A stretch of DNA of 64,000 nt from Pseudonocardia sp. C8 (GTDB lineage: Bacteria; Actinomycetota; Actinomycetes; Mycobacteriales; Pseudonocardiaceae), in the NCBI RefSeq assembly GCF_014267175.1, contig NZ_JACMTR010000002.1, positions 2,159,001-2,223,000 on the forward strand, written 5' to 3'. A model generated the notes under the pieces. It was not told where the DNA came from, searched no databases, and worked only from the letters and a program-made list of their open reading frames with translations. This document shows, piece after piece, positions 36,114 to 47,866 of the stretch (positions are counted from its first letter, which is position 1; every line of letters starts with the position of its first letter). The translations under genes were made by a program, and so were the position numbers.

Positions 36114-36202
36114 AGCTACACGCACCACAACCGGTGAGCGTTGCTGCAGCAGCGCCGACCCGGACCGACCAGCCAGAGAAATCCATCGGAGCACCCCACT
36201 AC

Positions 36203-37693
36203 ATGTCCACCGACACCACCGCCGCCCCGACCACGCCGCAGGTCGCTATCAACGACATCGGGTCGGAGGAGGACTTCCTCGCCGCCATCGACCAGACGAT
36301 CAAGTACTTCAACGATGGCGACATCGTCGAGGGCACCATCGTCAAGGTCGACCGTGACGAGGTCCTGCTCGACATCGGCTACAAGACCGAGGGCGTCATC
36401 CCCTCGCGGGAGCTGTCGATCAAGCACGATGTCGACCCCGCCGAGGTCGTCGAGGTCGGCGAGTTCGTCGAGGCCCTCGTCCTCCAGAAGGAGGACAAGG
36501 AAGGCCGCCTGATCCTGTCCAAGAAGCGCGCGCAGTACGAGCGCGCCTGGGGCACGATCGAGGCCCTCAAGGAGGCCGACGAGCCGGTCGAGGGCACCGT
36601 CATCGAGGTCGTCAAGGGCGGCCTCATCCTGGACATCGGGCTCCGCGGCTTCCTGCCCGCCTCGCTGGTCGAGATGCGCCGGGTGCGCGACCTGCAGCCG
36701 TACGTCGGCCGCAAGATCGAGGCCAAGATCATCGAGCTGGACAAGAACCGCAACAACGTGGTCCTGTCCCGCCGTGCCTGGCTGGAGCAGACCCAGTCCG
36801 AGGTCCGCAGCGAGTTCCTCAACCAGCTGCAGCGCGGCCAGGTCCGCAAGGGCGTCGTCTCGTCGGTGGTCAACTTCGGTGCGTTCGTCGACCTGGGCGG
36901 GGTCGACGGCCTGGTGCACGTCTCCGAGCTCTCCTGGAAGCACATCGACCACCCGAGCGAGGTCGTCGAGGTCGGCCAGGAGGTCACCGTCGAGGTGCTC
37001 GACGTCGATCTCGACCGCGAGCGGGTCTCCCTGTCGCTGAAGGCGACCCAGGAGGACCCGTGGCGGCTGTACGCCCGGACCCACGCGATCGGCCAGATCG
37101 TGCCGGGCAAGGTCACCAAGCTGGTGCCGTTCGGCGCGTTCGTCCGCGTCGAGGAGGGCATCGAGGGCCTGGTCCACATCTCCGAGCTGGCCGAGCGCCA
37201 CGTCGAGATCCCGGAGCAGGTCGTCCAGGTCGGCGACGACTGCATGGTCAAGGTCATCGACATCGACCTCGACCGGCGCCGCATCTCGCTGTCGCTGAAG
37301 CAGGCCAACGAGGGCATGACGGTCGACACCGAGTTCGACCCGACCCGCTACGGCATGGCCGCCGAGTACGACGACCAGGGGAACTACATCTACCCCGAGG
37401 GCTTCGACGTCGAGACCGGCGACTGGAAGGAAGGGTACGAGGAGGCCCGCGCCGCCTGGGAGAAGCAGTACGCCGAGGCGCACGCCCGCTACGAGCAGCA
37501 CATCGCCCAGCTCCGCAAGGCCGCCGAGGCCGAGGCGGAGGGTGGCGACGAGGCCGCGCCGGCAAACTACTCCTCCGGTGGCGACACCGAGGAGCGCGCC
37601 AGCACCGGCGGCGGGCAGGCCGAGTCGGGTGGCTCGCTCGCCAGCGACGAGCAGCTGGCCGCGCTGCGGGAGAAGCTCTCCGGCGGGGCCTGA
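36203..37693 (+). CDS. rpsA: 30S ribosomal protein S1
   Basis: 496 residues with four S1 RNA-binding domains at about 35-105, 123-190, 208-278 and 295-365 (for example GDIVEGTIVKVDRDEVLLDIG and KGVVSSVVNFGAFVDLGGVDG). The C-terminal 130 residues are acidic and glutamate-rich, with a coiled helix EARAAWEKQYAEAHARYEQ. S1 recruits mRNA to the 30S subunit. Followed by a strong terminator. Confidence 0.96.
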   Translation: MSTDTTAAPTTPQVAINDIGSEEDFLAAIDQTIKYFNDGDIVEGTIVKVDRDEVLLDIGYKTEGVIPSRELSIKHDVDPAEVVEVGEFVEALVLQKEDKEGRLILSKKRAQYERAWGTIEALKEADEPVEGTVIEVVKGGLILDIGLRGFLPASLVEMRRVRDLQPYVGRKIEAKIIELDKNRNNVVLSRRAWLEQTQSEVRSEFLNQLQRGQVRKGVVSSVVNFGAFVDLGGVDGLVHVSELSWKHIDHPSEVVEVGQEVTVEVLDVDLDRERVSLSLKATQEDPWRLYARTHAIGQIVPGKVTKLVPFGAFVRVEEGIEGLVHISELAERHVEIPEQVVQVGDDCMVKVIDIDLDRRRISLSLKQANEGMTVDTEFDPTRYGMAAEYDDQGNYIYPEGFDVETGDWKEGYEEARAAWEKQYAEAHARYEQHIAQLRKAAEAEAEGGDEAAPANYSSGGDTEERASTGGGQAESGGSLASDEQLAALREKLSGGA

Positions 37694-37736
37694 TCGCCCC
37701 TCCCGGTCCGCGACGGACCGGATGGTCGGACCGCAC

Positions 37737-37771
37737 CGAGCCCCGGTGACCCATGTGGCCGCCGGGGCTCG
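37737..37771. terminator. rpsA terminator
   Basis: CGAGCCCCGG (37737-37746) and CCGGGGCTCG (37762-37771) form a perfect 10-bp stem with a 15-base loop, 43 bases after the rpsA stop. Confidence 0.8.
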
Positions 37772-37941
37772 GCGCTGTTCGGGGGCGGGGATACGGCCGG
37801 ATGAACGGCAGCCGTTCGCCGGGTGTCGTCGCCCGGCGTGTCGGCCCGAACGCGCCGCGTAGAGATCACGTTTCGGCACCGGTCCGTGGCGCCCCGGGCG
37901 CCCGCCATGAGTCGATCTTGTATCGCGCCTAGATTGGAAGC

Positions 37942-38790
37942 ATGGCCGGCCCCGTCCGCCGGACGCGATCCGGCACGTCCCTGCACCCATCCCTGCGTAC
38001 CCGTCGACGGTGGGTGGCGCTGCTCGCCGGCCTCTCCCTGGGGGCCGGCGTCCTGGCCGGTTGCGCCACCGCGTCCGGTGACCCCGGGATCGCCGTGCCG
38101 ACCTTCCCGGAGGAGTCCGGTGGCCCCGCCCCCGGCGCCGAGCCGATCCCGATCAAGCTGCCGGACGACTGCAAGGTGCTGATGGATCCCGAGCAGGCCG
38201 GAGCGCTGTTCGGGCAGGTGCTCGGCTCGGTGTCGGTCCAGACCGTGCGCGGGGTGCCGGAGCCGGCGGTGAACCGCACCGAGCGGACCGCCTGCACCTA
38301 CCGTGTGAGCGGGCCGGACCAGGCGTTCGGCGGCGGCGGTGCCCGCAACAGCGGCCCGGTGCTCTACCAGCTCAACATCGGACGGTACGGCGACGCCGCG
38401 TCGGCGACCCGGCAGTGGCAGCTGAACACGAACGCCGAGCGGGCCGACGCGATCGCCTCGCGCGACATCATGGTCGGGAGCGTGCCCGGCGTGCTCGTCG
38501 AGCGGCCGGACGAGTCGATGCTGGCGCTGGTCTACGGCGTCGACACGCTGACGTTCATCCTGCCGGTCGCCGCGCCCGGGCAGAACCGTTCCGCCGCGGA
38601 GACGCTGCCGGACCTGGCCCAGCGGATCATTCCCGCGCTGACCCCGACCCAGCCGCCCAGCACGCCGCCGCCCGCCCCGCCCGCCCCGCCGCAGGCACCG
38701 GGCAGCGCACCGGCCGCGACCCCGGTCCCCGGTGCGCCGGCGCTGCAGGCCGGGCGCGGGTCCGCGGCGGATCCGCCGGACGCGACCTGA
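37942..38790 (+). CDS. Predicted lipoprotein with proline-rich tail (DUF3558-like)
   Basis: 282 residues. A twin-arginine-like basic start precedes a hydrophobic stretch ending in lipobox GVLAGC (Cys41). The mature part (about 60-220) contains paired cysteines (DDCKVL and RTACTYRV) as in actinobacterial DUF3558-type lipoproteins, and the last 65 residues are Pro/Ala-rich. It is probably surface-exposed on the membrane. Function unknown. coaE begins 42 bases further on. Confidence 0.65.
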   Translation: MAGPVRRTRSGTSLHPSLRTRRRWVALLAGLSLGAGVLAGCATASGDPGIAVPTFPEESGGPAPGAEPIPIKLPDDCKVLMDPEQAGALFGQVLGSVSVQTVRGVPEPAVNRTERTACTYRVSGPDQAFGGGGARNSGPVLYQLNIGRYGDAASATRQWQLNTNAERADAIASRDIMVGSVPGVLVERPDESMLALVYGVDTLTFILPVAAPGQNRSAAETLPDLAQRIIPALTPTQPPSTPPPAPPAPPQAPGSAPAATPVPGAPALQAGRGSAADPPDAT

Positions 38791-38832
38791 CCGGCTCCGG
38801 TCACCCGGGCGGCGCACCGATACGGTGATCAT

Positions 38833-40002
38833 GTGCTGCGGACAGGGCTGACCGGAGGAATCGGGGCGGGCAAGTCGACGGTCGCCCGCCGGCTCGTCGA
38901 GCGGGGCGCCGTGCTGGTCGACTCCGACCGGCTCGCCCGCGAGGTCGTCGCCGCGGGAACCGAGGGCCTCGCCGCCATCACCGAGGCGTTCGGCGCCGGC
39001 GTCCTCGGCCCGGACGGCGAGCTCGACCGGCCCGCACTGGCGTCCGTCGTGTTCGGCGACCCGGCGGCCCGCCGCACCCTGGACGGCATCGTGCACCCGC
39101 TGGTGCGCGCCCGCTCGGACGAGCTGGTCGCCGCCGCTCCGCCGGACGCGATCGTCGTGCAGGACGTCCCGCTGCTGGTCGAGGGTGGCATGGCGGCCGC
39201 GTTCCCGCTGGTCGTGGTGGTCGGGGTGGACGCCGAGGAACGGGTCCGGCGGCTGGTCGCGGCGCGCGGGATGGCCGAGCCCGACGCGCGCGCCCGGATC
39301 GCCGCGCAGGCCACCGACGCGCAGCGCCGCGCCGCCGCCGACGTCTGGCTCGACAACTCCGGCGACGAGGAGACGACCCGGCGCCGGGCCGACGCGCTCT
39401 GGGACGAGCGGCTCGTCCCGTTCGAGGAGAACCTGCGGCGCGCCCTGCCGGTTCCGGAGGGCCCGCCCCGGCTCGTCGACCCGGACCCGGACTGGCCCGG
39501 GCAGGCCCGCCGGCTCGCCGACCGGGTGGCGGCCGCGGCCGGGTCGCACGGCCGGGGGGTCGAGCACGTCGGGTCCACCGCGGTGCCCGGGCTGGTCGCC
39601 CGCGACGTCGTCGACCTGCAGCTGGCGGTCGAGTCCCGCTCGGACGCGAACCGGGTGGCCGGGGGGCTCGCGGCGGCCGGGTTCCCCGCCGATCCGGACC
39701 TGCCCGCCGACCTCCCCGCCGACCTCTCCGCCGACCGGGACGCGGGGCCGGTCGGCGCCGGGACGGTGCGCGTGCACCGGTCGGCCGACCCCGGCCGGCC
39801 CGCCGTGGTCGTGGTCCGGGTGCACGGCTCCCCGGCCTGGCGGCACGCGCTGGGTCTCCGGGAGCGGCTCCGCGCGGACGGGCGGGCCCGGGACGCGTAC
39901 GCCGAGCGCAAACACGCCGCCGCGGCGCTCTACGCCGACGATCCGGACCCCCGTCGCTACGCAGCGCACACGGCGGCCTGGCGTGGCGATCCGGACGAGT
40001 GA
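38833..40002 (+). CDS. coaE: Dephospho-CoA kinase fused to a GrpB/UPF0157 domain
   Basis: 389 residues. Residues 1-200 are the P-loop kinase (GGIGAGKST at 8-16, lid with RRLVAARGM, and the DNSGD motif) that phosphorylates dephospho-CoA in the last step of CoA synthesis. Residues about 215-385 are a GrpB nucleotidyltransferase-like domain ([22 protein letters not shown], shown here as the span at about 237-258). The same fusion is known in mycobacteria (Rv1631). GTG 38833 is preferred to the out-of-frame ATG two bases before. Confidence 0.92.
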   Translation: MLRTGLTGGIGAGKSTVARRLVERGAVLVDSDRLAREVVAAGTEGLAAITEAFGAGVLGPDGELDRPALASVVFGDPAARRTLDGIVHPLVRARSDELVAAAPPDAIVVQDVPLLVEGGMAAAFPLVVVVGVDAEERVRRLVAARGMAEPDARARIAAQATDAQRRAAADVWLDNSGDEETTRRRADALWDERLVPFEENLRRALPVPEGPPRLVDPDPDWPGQARRLADRVAAAAGSHGRGVEHVGSTAVPGLVARDVVDLQLAVESRSDANRVAGGLAAAGFPADPDLPADLPADLSADRDAGPVGAGTVRVHRSADPGRPAVVVVRVHGSPAWRHALGLRERLRADGRARDAYAERKHAAAALYADDPDPRRYAAHTAAWRGDPDE

Positions 40003-40206
40003 GTTGCGCCGGTGGTGTGACGCGAACCGTGACATCTGCGTGAAGGGCAACCCGTTTCCGTAACGGTTCTCGCTCGTTGGCCGATCAGGCGGGTGCAGAG
40101 CGCCGACGCTCGGAGTCCGCCGAGGTACGGGCGGGTTCCCCGCCGATCGCCCCGGCTCGGGCCGATCGGACGGTGAACCCGGGTACGGCGACGAGAGGAC
40201 ACGGGG

Positions 40207-40992
40207 TTGAGCACGGTGGCGCAGCGATACGGCGCGGACGGCGAGTTCGCCGAGCCCGGTCGCGTGCCTGGCGTCCCCCATCCGGCGTACTACGGGGGCG
40301 GCCGGCACGCCCGTGACGACGATGGCATCGATCACGGGGGCTGGACCGGTGCGGCCGAGGAGCCGCCGCCGACGGACGAACCGCCGCCGATCAGCGGGGC
40401 GCTGGTCCAGCAGCACCGCACGCTGCCGCACGGCGAGCTGCGCGCGGACTTCGGCGCGCACCTGGAGACCCACTACCCGCGCCTGGTCGCGCAGCTGTAC
40501 GCGATCACCCTGAACCCGCAGGAGGCGCACGACGCCGTGCAGGACGCGTACTCGCGTGCCTGGCGGCGCTGGAACGACCTGCGCGACCTTGACGAGGACC
40601 CGGTCCACGGCCACGAGGACCCGGCCGTCGGCTGGGTCCGCCGGGTCGCCATCCGGACCTCGATGCGCGGCCGGTTCCTGCGGCGCCGCCGCCGTCCGGC
40701 CGCGGAGGACACCGACCCGCGCACGGGCGCGCTGCTCGAGGCGCTGGGCCGGCTCGGCCCGGCCGACCGGCGCGCGGTCGTGCTGCACCACATGGCCGGG
40801 CTGCCCGCCGCCGCGGTCGCCGAGCTGGAGGGCGTCGGAGAGCAGGAGATCCGGCGTCGACTGGTCCGGGGCCGGGAGGTCGTCACGGAGGGCATGGCCG
40901 AGGTGCTGGAGGAGATCGTCGGGGCGCCGGTCGAGGCGGCTCCGTACGTGGACGGCGGCCACACCCGCGTCGTCGAGGGGGGACGGGCATGA
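40207..40992 (+). CDS. ECF-type sigma factor (SigE-like)
   Basis: 261 residues. After a variable 75-residue N-terminus, region 2 (HYPRLVAQLYAITLNPQEA, then DAVQDAYSRAWRRW) and a weak region 4 (ALGRLGPADRRAVVLHHMAGLPAAAVAELEG, spanning about 178-208) are visible. The helix-turn-helix is degenerate compared with classic sigma factors. TTG 40207 has GAGAGG nine bases upstream; GTG 40216 is possible. It overlaps the next gene by four bases, the usual sigma/anti-sigma arrangement. Confidence 0.7.
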   Translation: MSTVAQRYGADGEFAEPGRVPGVPHPAYYGGGRHARDDDGIDHGGWTGAAEEPPPTDEPPPISGALVQQHRTLPHGELRADFGAHLETHYPRLVAQLYAITLNPQEAHDAVQDAYSRAWRRWNDLRDLDEDPVHGHEDPAVGWVRRVAIRTSMRGRFLRRRRRPAAEDTDPRTGALLEALGRLGPADRRAVVLHHMAGLPAAAVAELEGVGEQEIRRRLVRGREVVTEGMAEVLEEIVGAPVEAAPYVDGGHTRVVEGGRA

Positions 40993-41771
40993 ACGGGTAC
41001 GGCGACATCGACCGCGAGTTCCACCGGCTGGACGACGTGCTCGCCGCGGCCGTCCCGCTGCCGCCCGTCGACGACGTCATCGCCCGCGCCGCCGGGGCCC
41101 GGCGCGCGACCTCCGCGGCGGCCGCCGCCGTGCTGACGGTCGGCACGCTCGGCGGGATCACCGCGGTCGCGACCGCGGCCGCGCCCGACGGCACGTTCGT
41201 CGGTCCGCCGTTCGCGATCGCCTCGCCGGTGACCGCATCGCCGCCCCCGGAGCGGATCGACCCCGGGGCACCGACCCCGGCGCCCGGCGGCGACGCGCTC
41301 CCGCCGGCCTTCGACCCGGCCACGGCGGCGAACCCCGGGGGAGCGCCGGCCGCGGACGGAGCGCCTTCCCCGGACGGCACCGACCCGGGCGGGGTGGCCC
41401 CGGGCGCGCCGGCTCCGGCCGCGCCGCCGCCCGCGCCCGACGGTGGGGGAGCGCCGCCTCCTCCGCCGCCCCCGGCGCCGGCTCCGCCTCCTGCGCCGCC
41501 GACCGATCCCGGTGGTGGCGACGAGGGGTCGGAGGACCCGCCTCCGCCGTCGCCGACGCCCAGCTCGCCGCCGCCGTCCGACGAGCCGGATCCGACGACC
41601 CCGCCGTCGACGTCGAACGGCGAGGGCACGCCGGACCCGACGACCAGCTCGTCGGCCGCGCCGACCACCACGTCGGGGAGCAGCACCACGCCGACGACCG
41701 GCAGCACGACGTCGAACGGTTCCTCGACCAACGCGGTCGGGCAGGGCCCGGCGCAGCACTCGGCGGTCTGA
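40989..41771 (+). CDS. Membrane-anchored Pro/Ser/Thr-rich protein, possible anti-sigma factor
   Basis: 260 residues. The cytoplasmic part is only about 38 residues, followed by one membrane segment (about 40-62) and a 195-residue outside tail that is nearly all Pro, Ala, Gly, Ser and Thr, with stretches of consecutive prolines. ATGA overlap with the sigma gene suggests a regulator of that sigma factor. It lacks a zinc-binding anti-sigma HxxxCxxC motif, so the role is inferred from position only. Confidence 0.6.
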   Translation: MNGYGDIDREFHRLDDVLAAAVPLPPVDDVIARAAGARRATSAAAAAVLTVGTLGGITAVATAAAPDGTFVGPPFAIASPVTASPPPERIDPGAPTPAPGGDALPPAFDPATAANPGGAPAADGAPSPDGTDPGGVAPGAPAPAAPPPAPDGGGAPPPPPPPAPAPPPAPPTDPGGGDEGSEDPPPPSPTPSSPPPSDEPDPTTPPSTSNGEGTPDPTTSSSAAPTTTSGSSTTPTTGSTTSNGSSTNAVGQGPAQHSAV

Positions 41772-41875
41772 CGCCGAGCGTCGCGCTGCCGCCCCGCCGG
41801 CTCGGGGTGGGCGACCCGCGCGCGTCGTGCCGCGCGTCGTCGACGCGGCCGAGCCGGGTCCCCTGCGCGTGCGAC
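41772..41875. other. Spacer before the repeat arrays
   Basis: GC-rich spacer after the proline-rich gene with no supported feature. With the two arrays that follow, about 1.7 kb (41772-43485) holds no gene I can support. Confidence 0.5.
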
Positions 41876-42196
41876 ACGCTGCCGCCCCGCCGGCAGGCAC
41901 GCTGCCGCCCAGCCCGCCGGGCGACACGTCGCACGCTGCCGCCCCGCGACGGCACGCTGTCGCCCCGCGACGGCACGCTGCCGCCCCGCGACGGCACGCT
42001 GTCGCCCCGCGACGGCACGCTGCCGCCCCGCGACGGCACGCTGCCGCCCCGCGACGGCACGCTGCCGCCCCGCGACGGCACGCTGTCGCCCCGCTGACGG
42101 CATGCTGTCGCCCCGCGACGGCACGCTGTCGCCCCGCTGACGGCATGCTGTCGCCCCGCCGGGAGGCATGCAGCCGCCTCGCCGGGAGGCATGCTG
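41876..42196. repeat. 21-bp tandem repeat array
   Basis: CACGCTG(C/T)CGCCCCGCGACGG recurs exactly every 21 bases at 41932, 41953, 41974, 41995, 42016, 42037, 42058 and 42079, then with 21-24 base steps at 42101, 42122, 42144, 42168 and 42190, where CACG becomes CATG. Less regular copies lie at 41876 and 41898. The 21-base unit keeps long frames open on both strands, but no start signal or conserved protein supports coding. Confidence 0.88.
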
Positions 42197-42386
42197 CGCG
42201 CCGCGGCCCCGCCGACCGGCGCGCGGCGGCCCGCCGGGAGGCATGCCGCGCCTCGACACCGCCGGCGGTTCCTGCCTGGCCCGCGGGGGCTGCCGGGTCG
42301 ACACCGCCGGCCCGGTCGCGCCGATCGAGCGCCACGTCGCAGCCCGTGCGAGGGGCGCGCGCGAACCTCGCCGGGCGCGGCCGGGG

Positions 42387-43384
42387 GTCCACCTGCACGT
42401 TCCGGCCTCGGACGCGGCGAGATCGTGCACCTCGCCGGGGCGCGGGCTGATCGAGCCGCACCCTCCGGCCCCGGACGGGGCGGGTTCGTGCAGCTCGTCG
42501 GAGTCGCCGGGGTCGAGTTGCACGTTCTGGTCTCGGCCGGGGCGAGATCGTGCAGGTCGCCGGGCTCGGCCGGGTCGGGCTGCACGTTTCGGCCCGGGGT
42601 GGGGCGACTTTGTGCGCCTGGTCGGGTCCGGCGGGGTCGAGTTGCACGTTCTGGTCTCGGGCGGGGCGGGTTCGTGCGTCTCGCTGGGTTCGGCGGGGTC
42701 GAGTTGCACGTTTCGGCCCGGGGTGGGGCGACTTTGTGCGCCTGGTCGGGTCCGGCGGGGTCGAGTTGCACGTTCTGGTCTCGGGCGGGGCGGGTTCGTG
42801 CGTCTCGCTGGGTTCGGCGGGGTCGAGTTGCACGTTTCGGCCCGGGGTGGGGCGACTTTGTGCGCCTCGCCGGGTTCGGCCGGGTCGAGCCGCCACGTTC
42901 TGGCGCCAGCCGGGGCGGGATCGTGCGTCTCGCCGAGTTCGGCCGGGTCGAGTTGCACGTTCTGGTCTCGGCCGGGGCGAGATCGTGCAGGTCGCCGGGC
43001 TCGGCCGGGTCGGGCTGCACGTTTCGGCCGTGCGTGGGGCGGTTTCGTGCGTCTCGCCGGGCTCGGCAAGGTCGAGTTGCACGTTTCGGCCCGGGGTGGG
43101 GCGACTTTGTGCGTCTCGCCGGGTTCGGGCGGGTCGAGCCGCCACGTTCTGGCGCCAGCCGGGGCGGGATCGTGCGTCTCGCTGGGTTCGGCGGGGTCGA
43201 GTTGCACGTTTCGGCCCGGGGTGGGGCGACTTTGTGCGCCTCGCCGGGTTCGGCCGGGTCGAGCCGCCACGTTCTGGCCCCAGCCGGGGCGCGGTTTCGT
43301 GCGTCTCGCCGGTCCCGGCGGGGTCGGGACGCACGTTCCAGCCCTGGGCGGGGCGACATCGTGCAACCCGGTGGGCCGCAGGTC
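42387..43384. repeat. Tandem array B: sixteen 62-bp units
   Basis: Units begin with GTCGAGTTGCACG or variants (for example at 42512, 42574, 42636) and repeat every 62 bases, occasionally 63. Halfway through comes GGGGCG(A/G)(C/T)TT(T/C)GTGCG(C/T)CTCG. GCAC(G) of the first block can pair with (C)GTGC of the second and GCCC with GGGGC, so each unit can form a hairpin. Alternating subtypes (TTTCGGCCCGGGG and TTCTGGTCTCGG; GTCGAGCCGCCACG variants) suggest two-unit amplifications. Same period and block order as array A 33 kb away. Confidence 0.9.
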
Positions 43385-43485
43385 GGCGCGTGCCGCCGGT
43401 ATCGCGCGCCCTGCGTGCCACGAGCGGGTCGTTCGGGGGAAGGAACGCCACGAGCGGCCCGCTCGTGGGGGGACGAGCGGCGTGC

Positions 43486-44028
43486 TCAGCCGGCGAGGCC
43501 GGCCGGCGGGGCCGGGGACGCGCGCGGCCCCAGGTCGATCCCGTGCGCGGCCAGCCAGGCCTCGTGGTCGTGCCCGTGCCGGGCCAGCCCGTCCAGCACG
43601 GCGTGCGAGCGCTCCAGCGCGTACTCGGCGAGTGCCGGCTCCAGCAGCCCCTGGGCGACGGCGGTGACGTACTCGTCCACGTCGATCACCTCGGTGGCCC
43701 GCCCGCGGTGCACGACCAGGTCCAGGTAGAGGTCGGTCATCCGGATCCGCCGCCCGTCGCGGGTGAACGACGCGATGTCGAGGTAGGCGTCCTGGTCGCG
43801 CTCGTGCCCCGGCCGCCACCGCCAGTCGGAGAGGCAGACGCCCAGCTCCGGGATCACCCACGACTCGATCCACCAGGCGTTCGGCCGGGCGACGATCGGC
43901 CGGGACAGGTAGAGCCCCCACTCCTCCTCGCGGAGGGTCTCGATCTCGCGGCGGGTGCCCTTGGTGTCGAACTGGGCGCGGGCGTCGGGGTCGAAGACCT
44001 GCGTCTTGGGCGGGTGCACGGCGACCAT
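43486..44028 (-). CDS. DUF402 family protein
   Basis: 180 residues. The DUF402 core has a beta-barrel with conserved acidic and aromatic residues ([22 protein letters not shown], spanning about 37-58; [25 protein letters not shown], about 77-101). Family members include nucleotide phosphatases and FomD. M. tuberculosis has a gene of this family (Rv1632c) between coaE and uvrB, as here. ATG 44028; GTG 44018 is an alternative start. Confidence 0.82.
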   Translation of the reverse strand: MVAVHPPKTQVFDPDARAQFDTKGTRREIETLREEEWGLYLSRPIVARPNAWWIESWVIPELGVCLSDWRWRPGHERDQDAYLDIASFTRDGRRIRMTDLYLDLVVHRGRATEVIDVDEYVTAVAQGLLEPALAEYALERSHAVLDGLARHGHDHEAWLAAHGIDLGPRASPAPPAGLAG

Positions 44029-44100
44029 CCTGCCGGGGCCGGGCGGGGCTGTCAGGGCGCGCGGCGCGAGACTGTCGGAGGTCGCTCGTACCCTGGGGAC

Positions 44101-46323
<2,223 letters not shown>

Positions 46324-46508
46324 GGCGGTTCGCGCGGGATGTCCGGATTTGCACCGGTGGGGTCCCGGTGTCGGCCGGGGCGGCCCGGGGTACCGGCGGG
46401 CCTCCCGATACCGTGTGTGCCCGTTCCCACCCGTCCCGGCCGTCCGCGACCGCACCGTCGCACGGCCCGACCCCCGCCCGGCCCGGGCGCGCAGCGGAGG
46501 AGCCCCGC

Positions 46509-47789
46509 GTGACCGTCACCCGCATCACGCCCGATCCGGACGTGCCCGCCGGTCCCGGCGCCGGGGTCGTGCCCCGGCTGCGGTCGCTGGCCGTGGCGTG
46601 GACGACGCTCTGGTTCACGGTGCCGCTGCTCGCGGTGTCGCTGTTCTGGTCGTGGATCCGGCTCGGCAACTACGCGCTGGACCTCGACATCTACCGGATC
46701 GGCGTGCAGGTGTGGCTGGCAGGCGGGGACATGTACGGCCCGCTGCCGCCCCCGATGAACGGCCCGCTGCTGCCGTTCATCTACCCGCCGTTCGCCGCGC
46801 TGGCGATGGTGCCGCTGTCGCTCGTGCCCTACCCGGTCGCCTTCACCCTGCAGTTCGTGGTGTCGACGGTGTCGCTGGCCCTCTGCGTCGCGATCGCGAT
46901 CCGGGTGGCCTGGCCGGCCGGTGGGTGGCGGTCCCCGCTCGTCCTCGGTGTCCCGGCGCTGGCCGCGGCCCTGCTGATCGAGCCGGTGGCGCAGACGTAC
47001 GCGTTCGGCCAGATCAACCTGGTGCTGATGGTGCTCGTGCTGGCCGACTGCCTGGCGCCCCGGGCCCGGTGGCCGCGCGGCGTGCTGCTGGGCCTGGCCG
47101 CCGCGATCAAGCTGACCCCCGGCGGGTTCATCCTGTTCTTCCTGGTGCGCCGGGACTGGAAGGCGGCCGGTGTCGCCGTCGCCACCGGGGTCGTCGCCAC
47201 CGGGCTCGGGTTCCTCGCCGACGCCGACTCCTCGGTCCGGTACTGGTTCGTCGGCGGCCCTGCGGCGGACGTCAGCGGCTCGACGTTCTTCTCGAACGAG
47301 ACCGTGCAGGCGGTGCTGGCCCGCCAGGAGGTCCCGGCGCCGTGGTTCACGGTGCTGTGGCTGGTGATCGTGGGCGTCCTGCTGGCGCTGGCGATCCCGG
47401 TGATCCGCCGGACGGAGCCGGTGGTGGCGCTGGCGGCGACCGCGGCCGTGGTCCTCATGGCGACCCCGACCGCGTGGTCGCACCACTGGGTCTGGGTGGT
47501 GCCGGCCCTGATCGGGCTCGCCGGGCACGCGCTGCGGTACCGGTCGGCCGTCTGGGGTGGGCTCGCCGCCGCGATCGCCGCGATCTTCTACATCGCGCCG
47601 TTCCGCTGGATGCCGAACGTGTGGGGCGTCGAGATGAAGTGGAACCTGTGGGAGCAGGTGCTCGGCGCCAGCTACGTCATCCCGGCCACCGTCGCGCTCG
47701 GGCTGGGCTGCTGGTACGTGACCCGGGGGCCGGGCCGGCCCGGTGGGCCGCAGGCGCCCGGCCCGGAGCGGCTGCACGTCGGGGCCTGA
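46509..47789 (+). CDS. GT87-family polyprenol-linked mannosyltransferase-like membrane protein
   Basis: 426 residues with ten or more membrane segments. After the first segment comes DLDIYRIGVQVWLAGGDMYG, the acidic loop motif of GT-C/GT87 enzymes, then PFIYPPFAAL and YAFGQINLVLMVL, which are family hallmarks (as in PimE and related arabinofuranosyl/mannosyl transferases). Such enzymes transfer sugars from polyprenyl phosphates outside the membrane. GTG 46509 has GGAGGAG directly upstream. Confidence 0.83.
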   Translation: MTVTRITPDPDVPAGPGAGVVPRLRSLAVAWTTLWFTVPLLAVSLFWSWIRLGNYALDLDIYRIGVQVWLAGGDMYGPLPPPMNGPLLPFIYPPFAALAMVPLSLVPYPVAFTLQFVVSTVSLALCVAIAIRVAWPAGGWRSPLVLGVPALAAALLIEPVAQTYAFGQINLVLMVLVLADCLAPRARWPRGVLLGLAAAIKLTPGGFILFFLVRRDWKAAGVAVATGVVATGLGFLADADSSVRYWFVGGPAADVSGSTFFSNETVQAVLARQEVPAPWFTVLWLVIVGVLLALAIPVIRRTEPVVALAATAAVVLMATPTAWSHHWVWVVPALIGLAGHALRYRSAVWGGLAAAIAAIFYIAPFRWMPNVWGVEMKWNLWEQVLGASYVIPATVALGLGCWYVTRGPGRPGGPQAPGPERLHVGA

Positions 47790-47866
47790 CCGGAGGGTGC
47801 GGCGGACACCCGCACCCCTATGGCGCCGGCCACACCCCGCCTCTAACCTGGGGCCAGGAGGTGCCG

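Noticed and set aside
42387..43384. CRISPR-like array
   Set aside because: Units of 62 bases are similar along their whole length; the variable parts are not unique spacers and no cas gene is near. Array A is rejected for the same reason.
40473..43921. Very long reading frames (about 1000 codons) on the minus strand across both repeat arrays
   Set aside because: They run antisense to the sigma and anti-sigma-like genes, and exist because repeats and high GC leave few stops. The 62-base period shifts frame each unit.
42550..44100. Extension of uvrB upstream through the repeats
   Set aside because: The frame is open, but the conserved UvrB start follows ATG 44101 and the upstream part is repeat translation overlapping DUF402.
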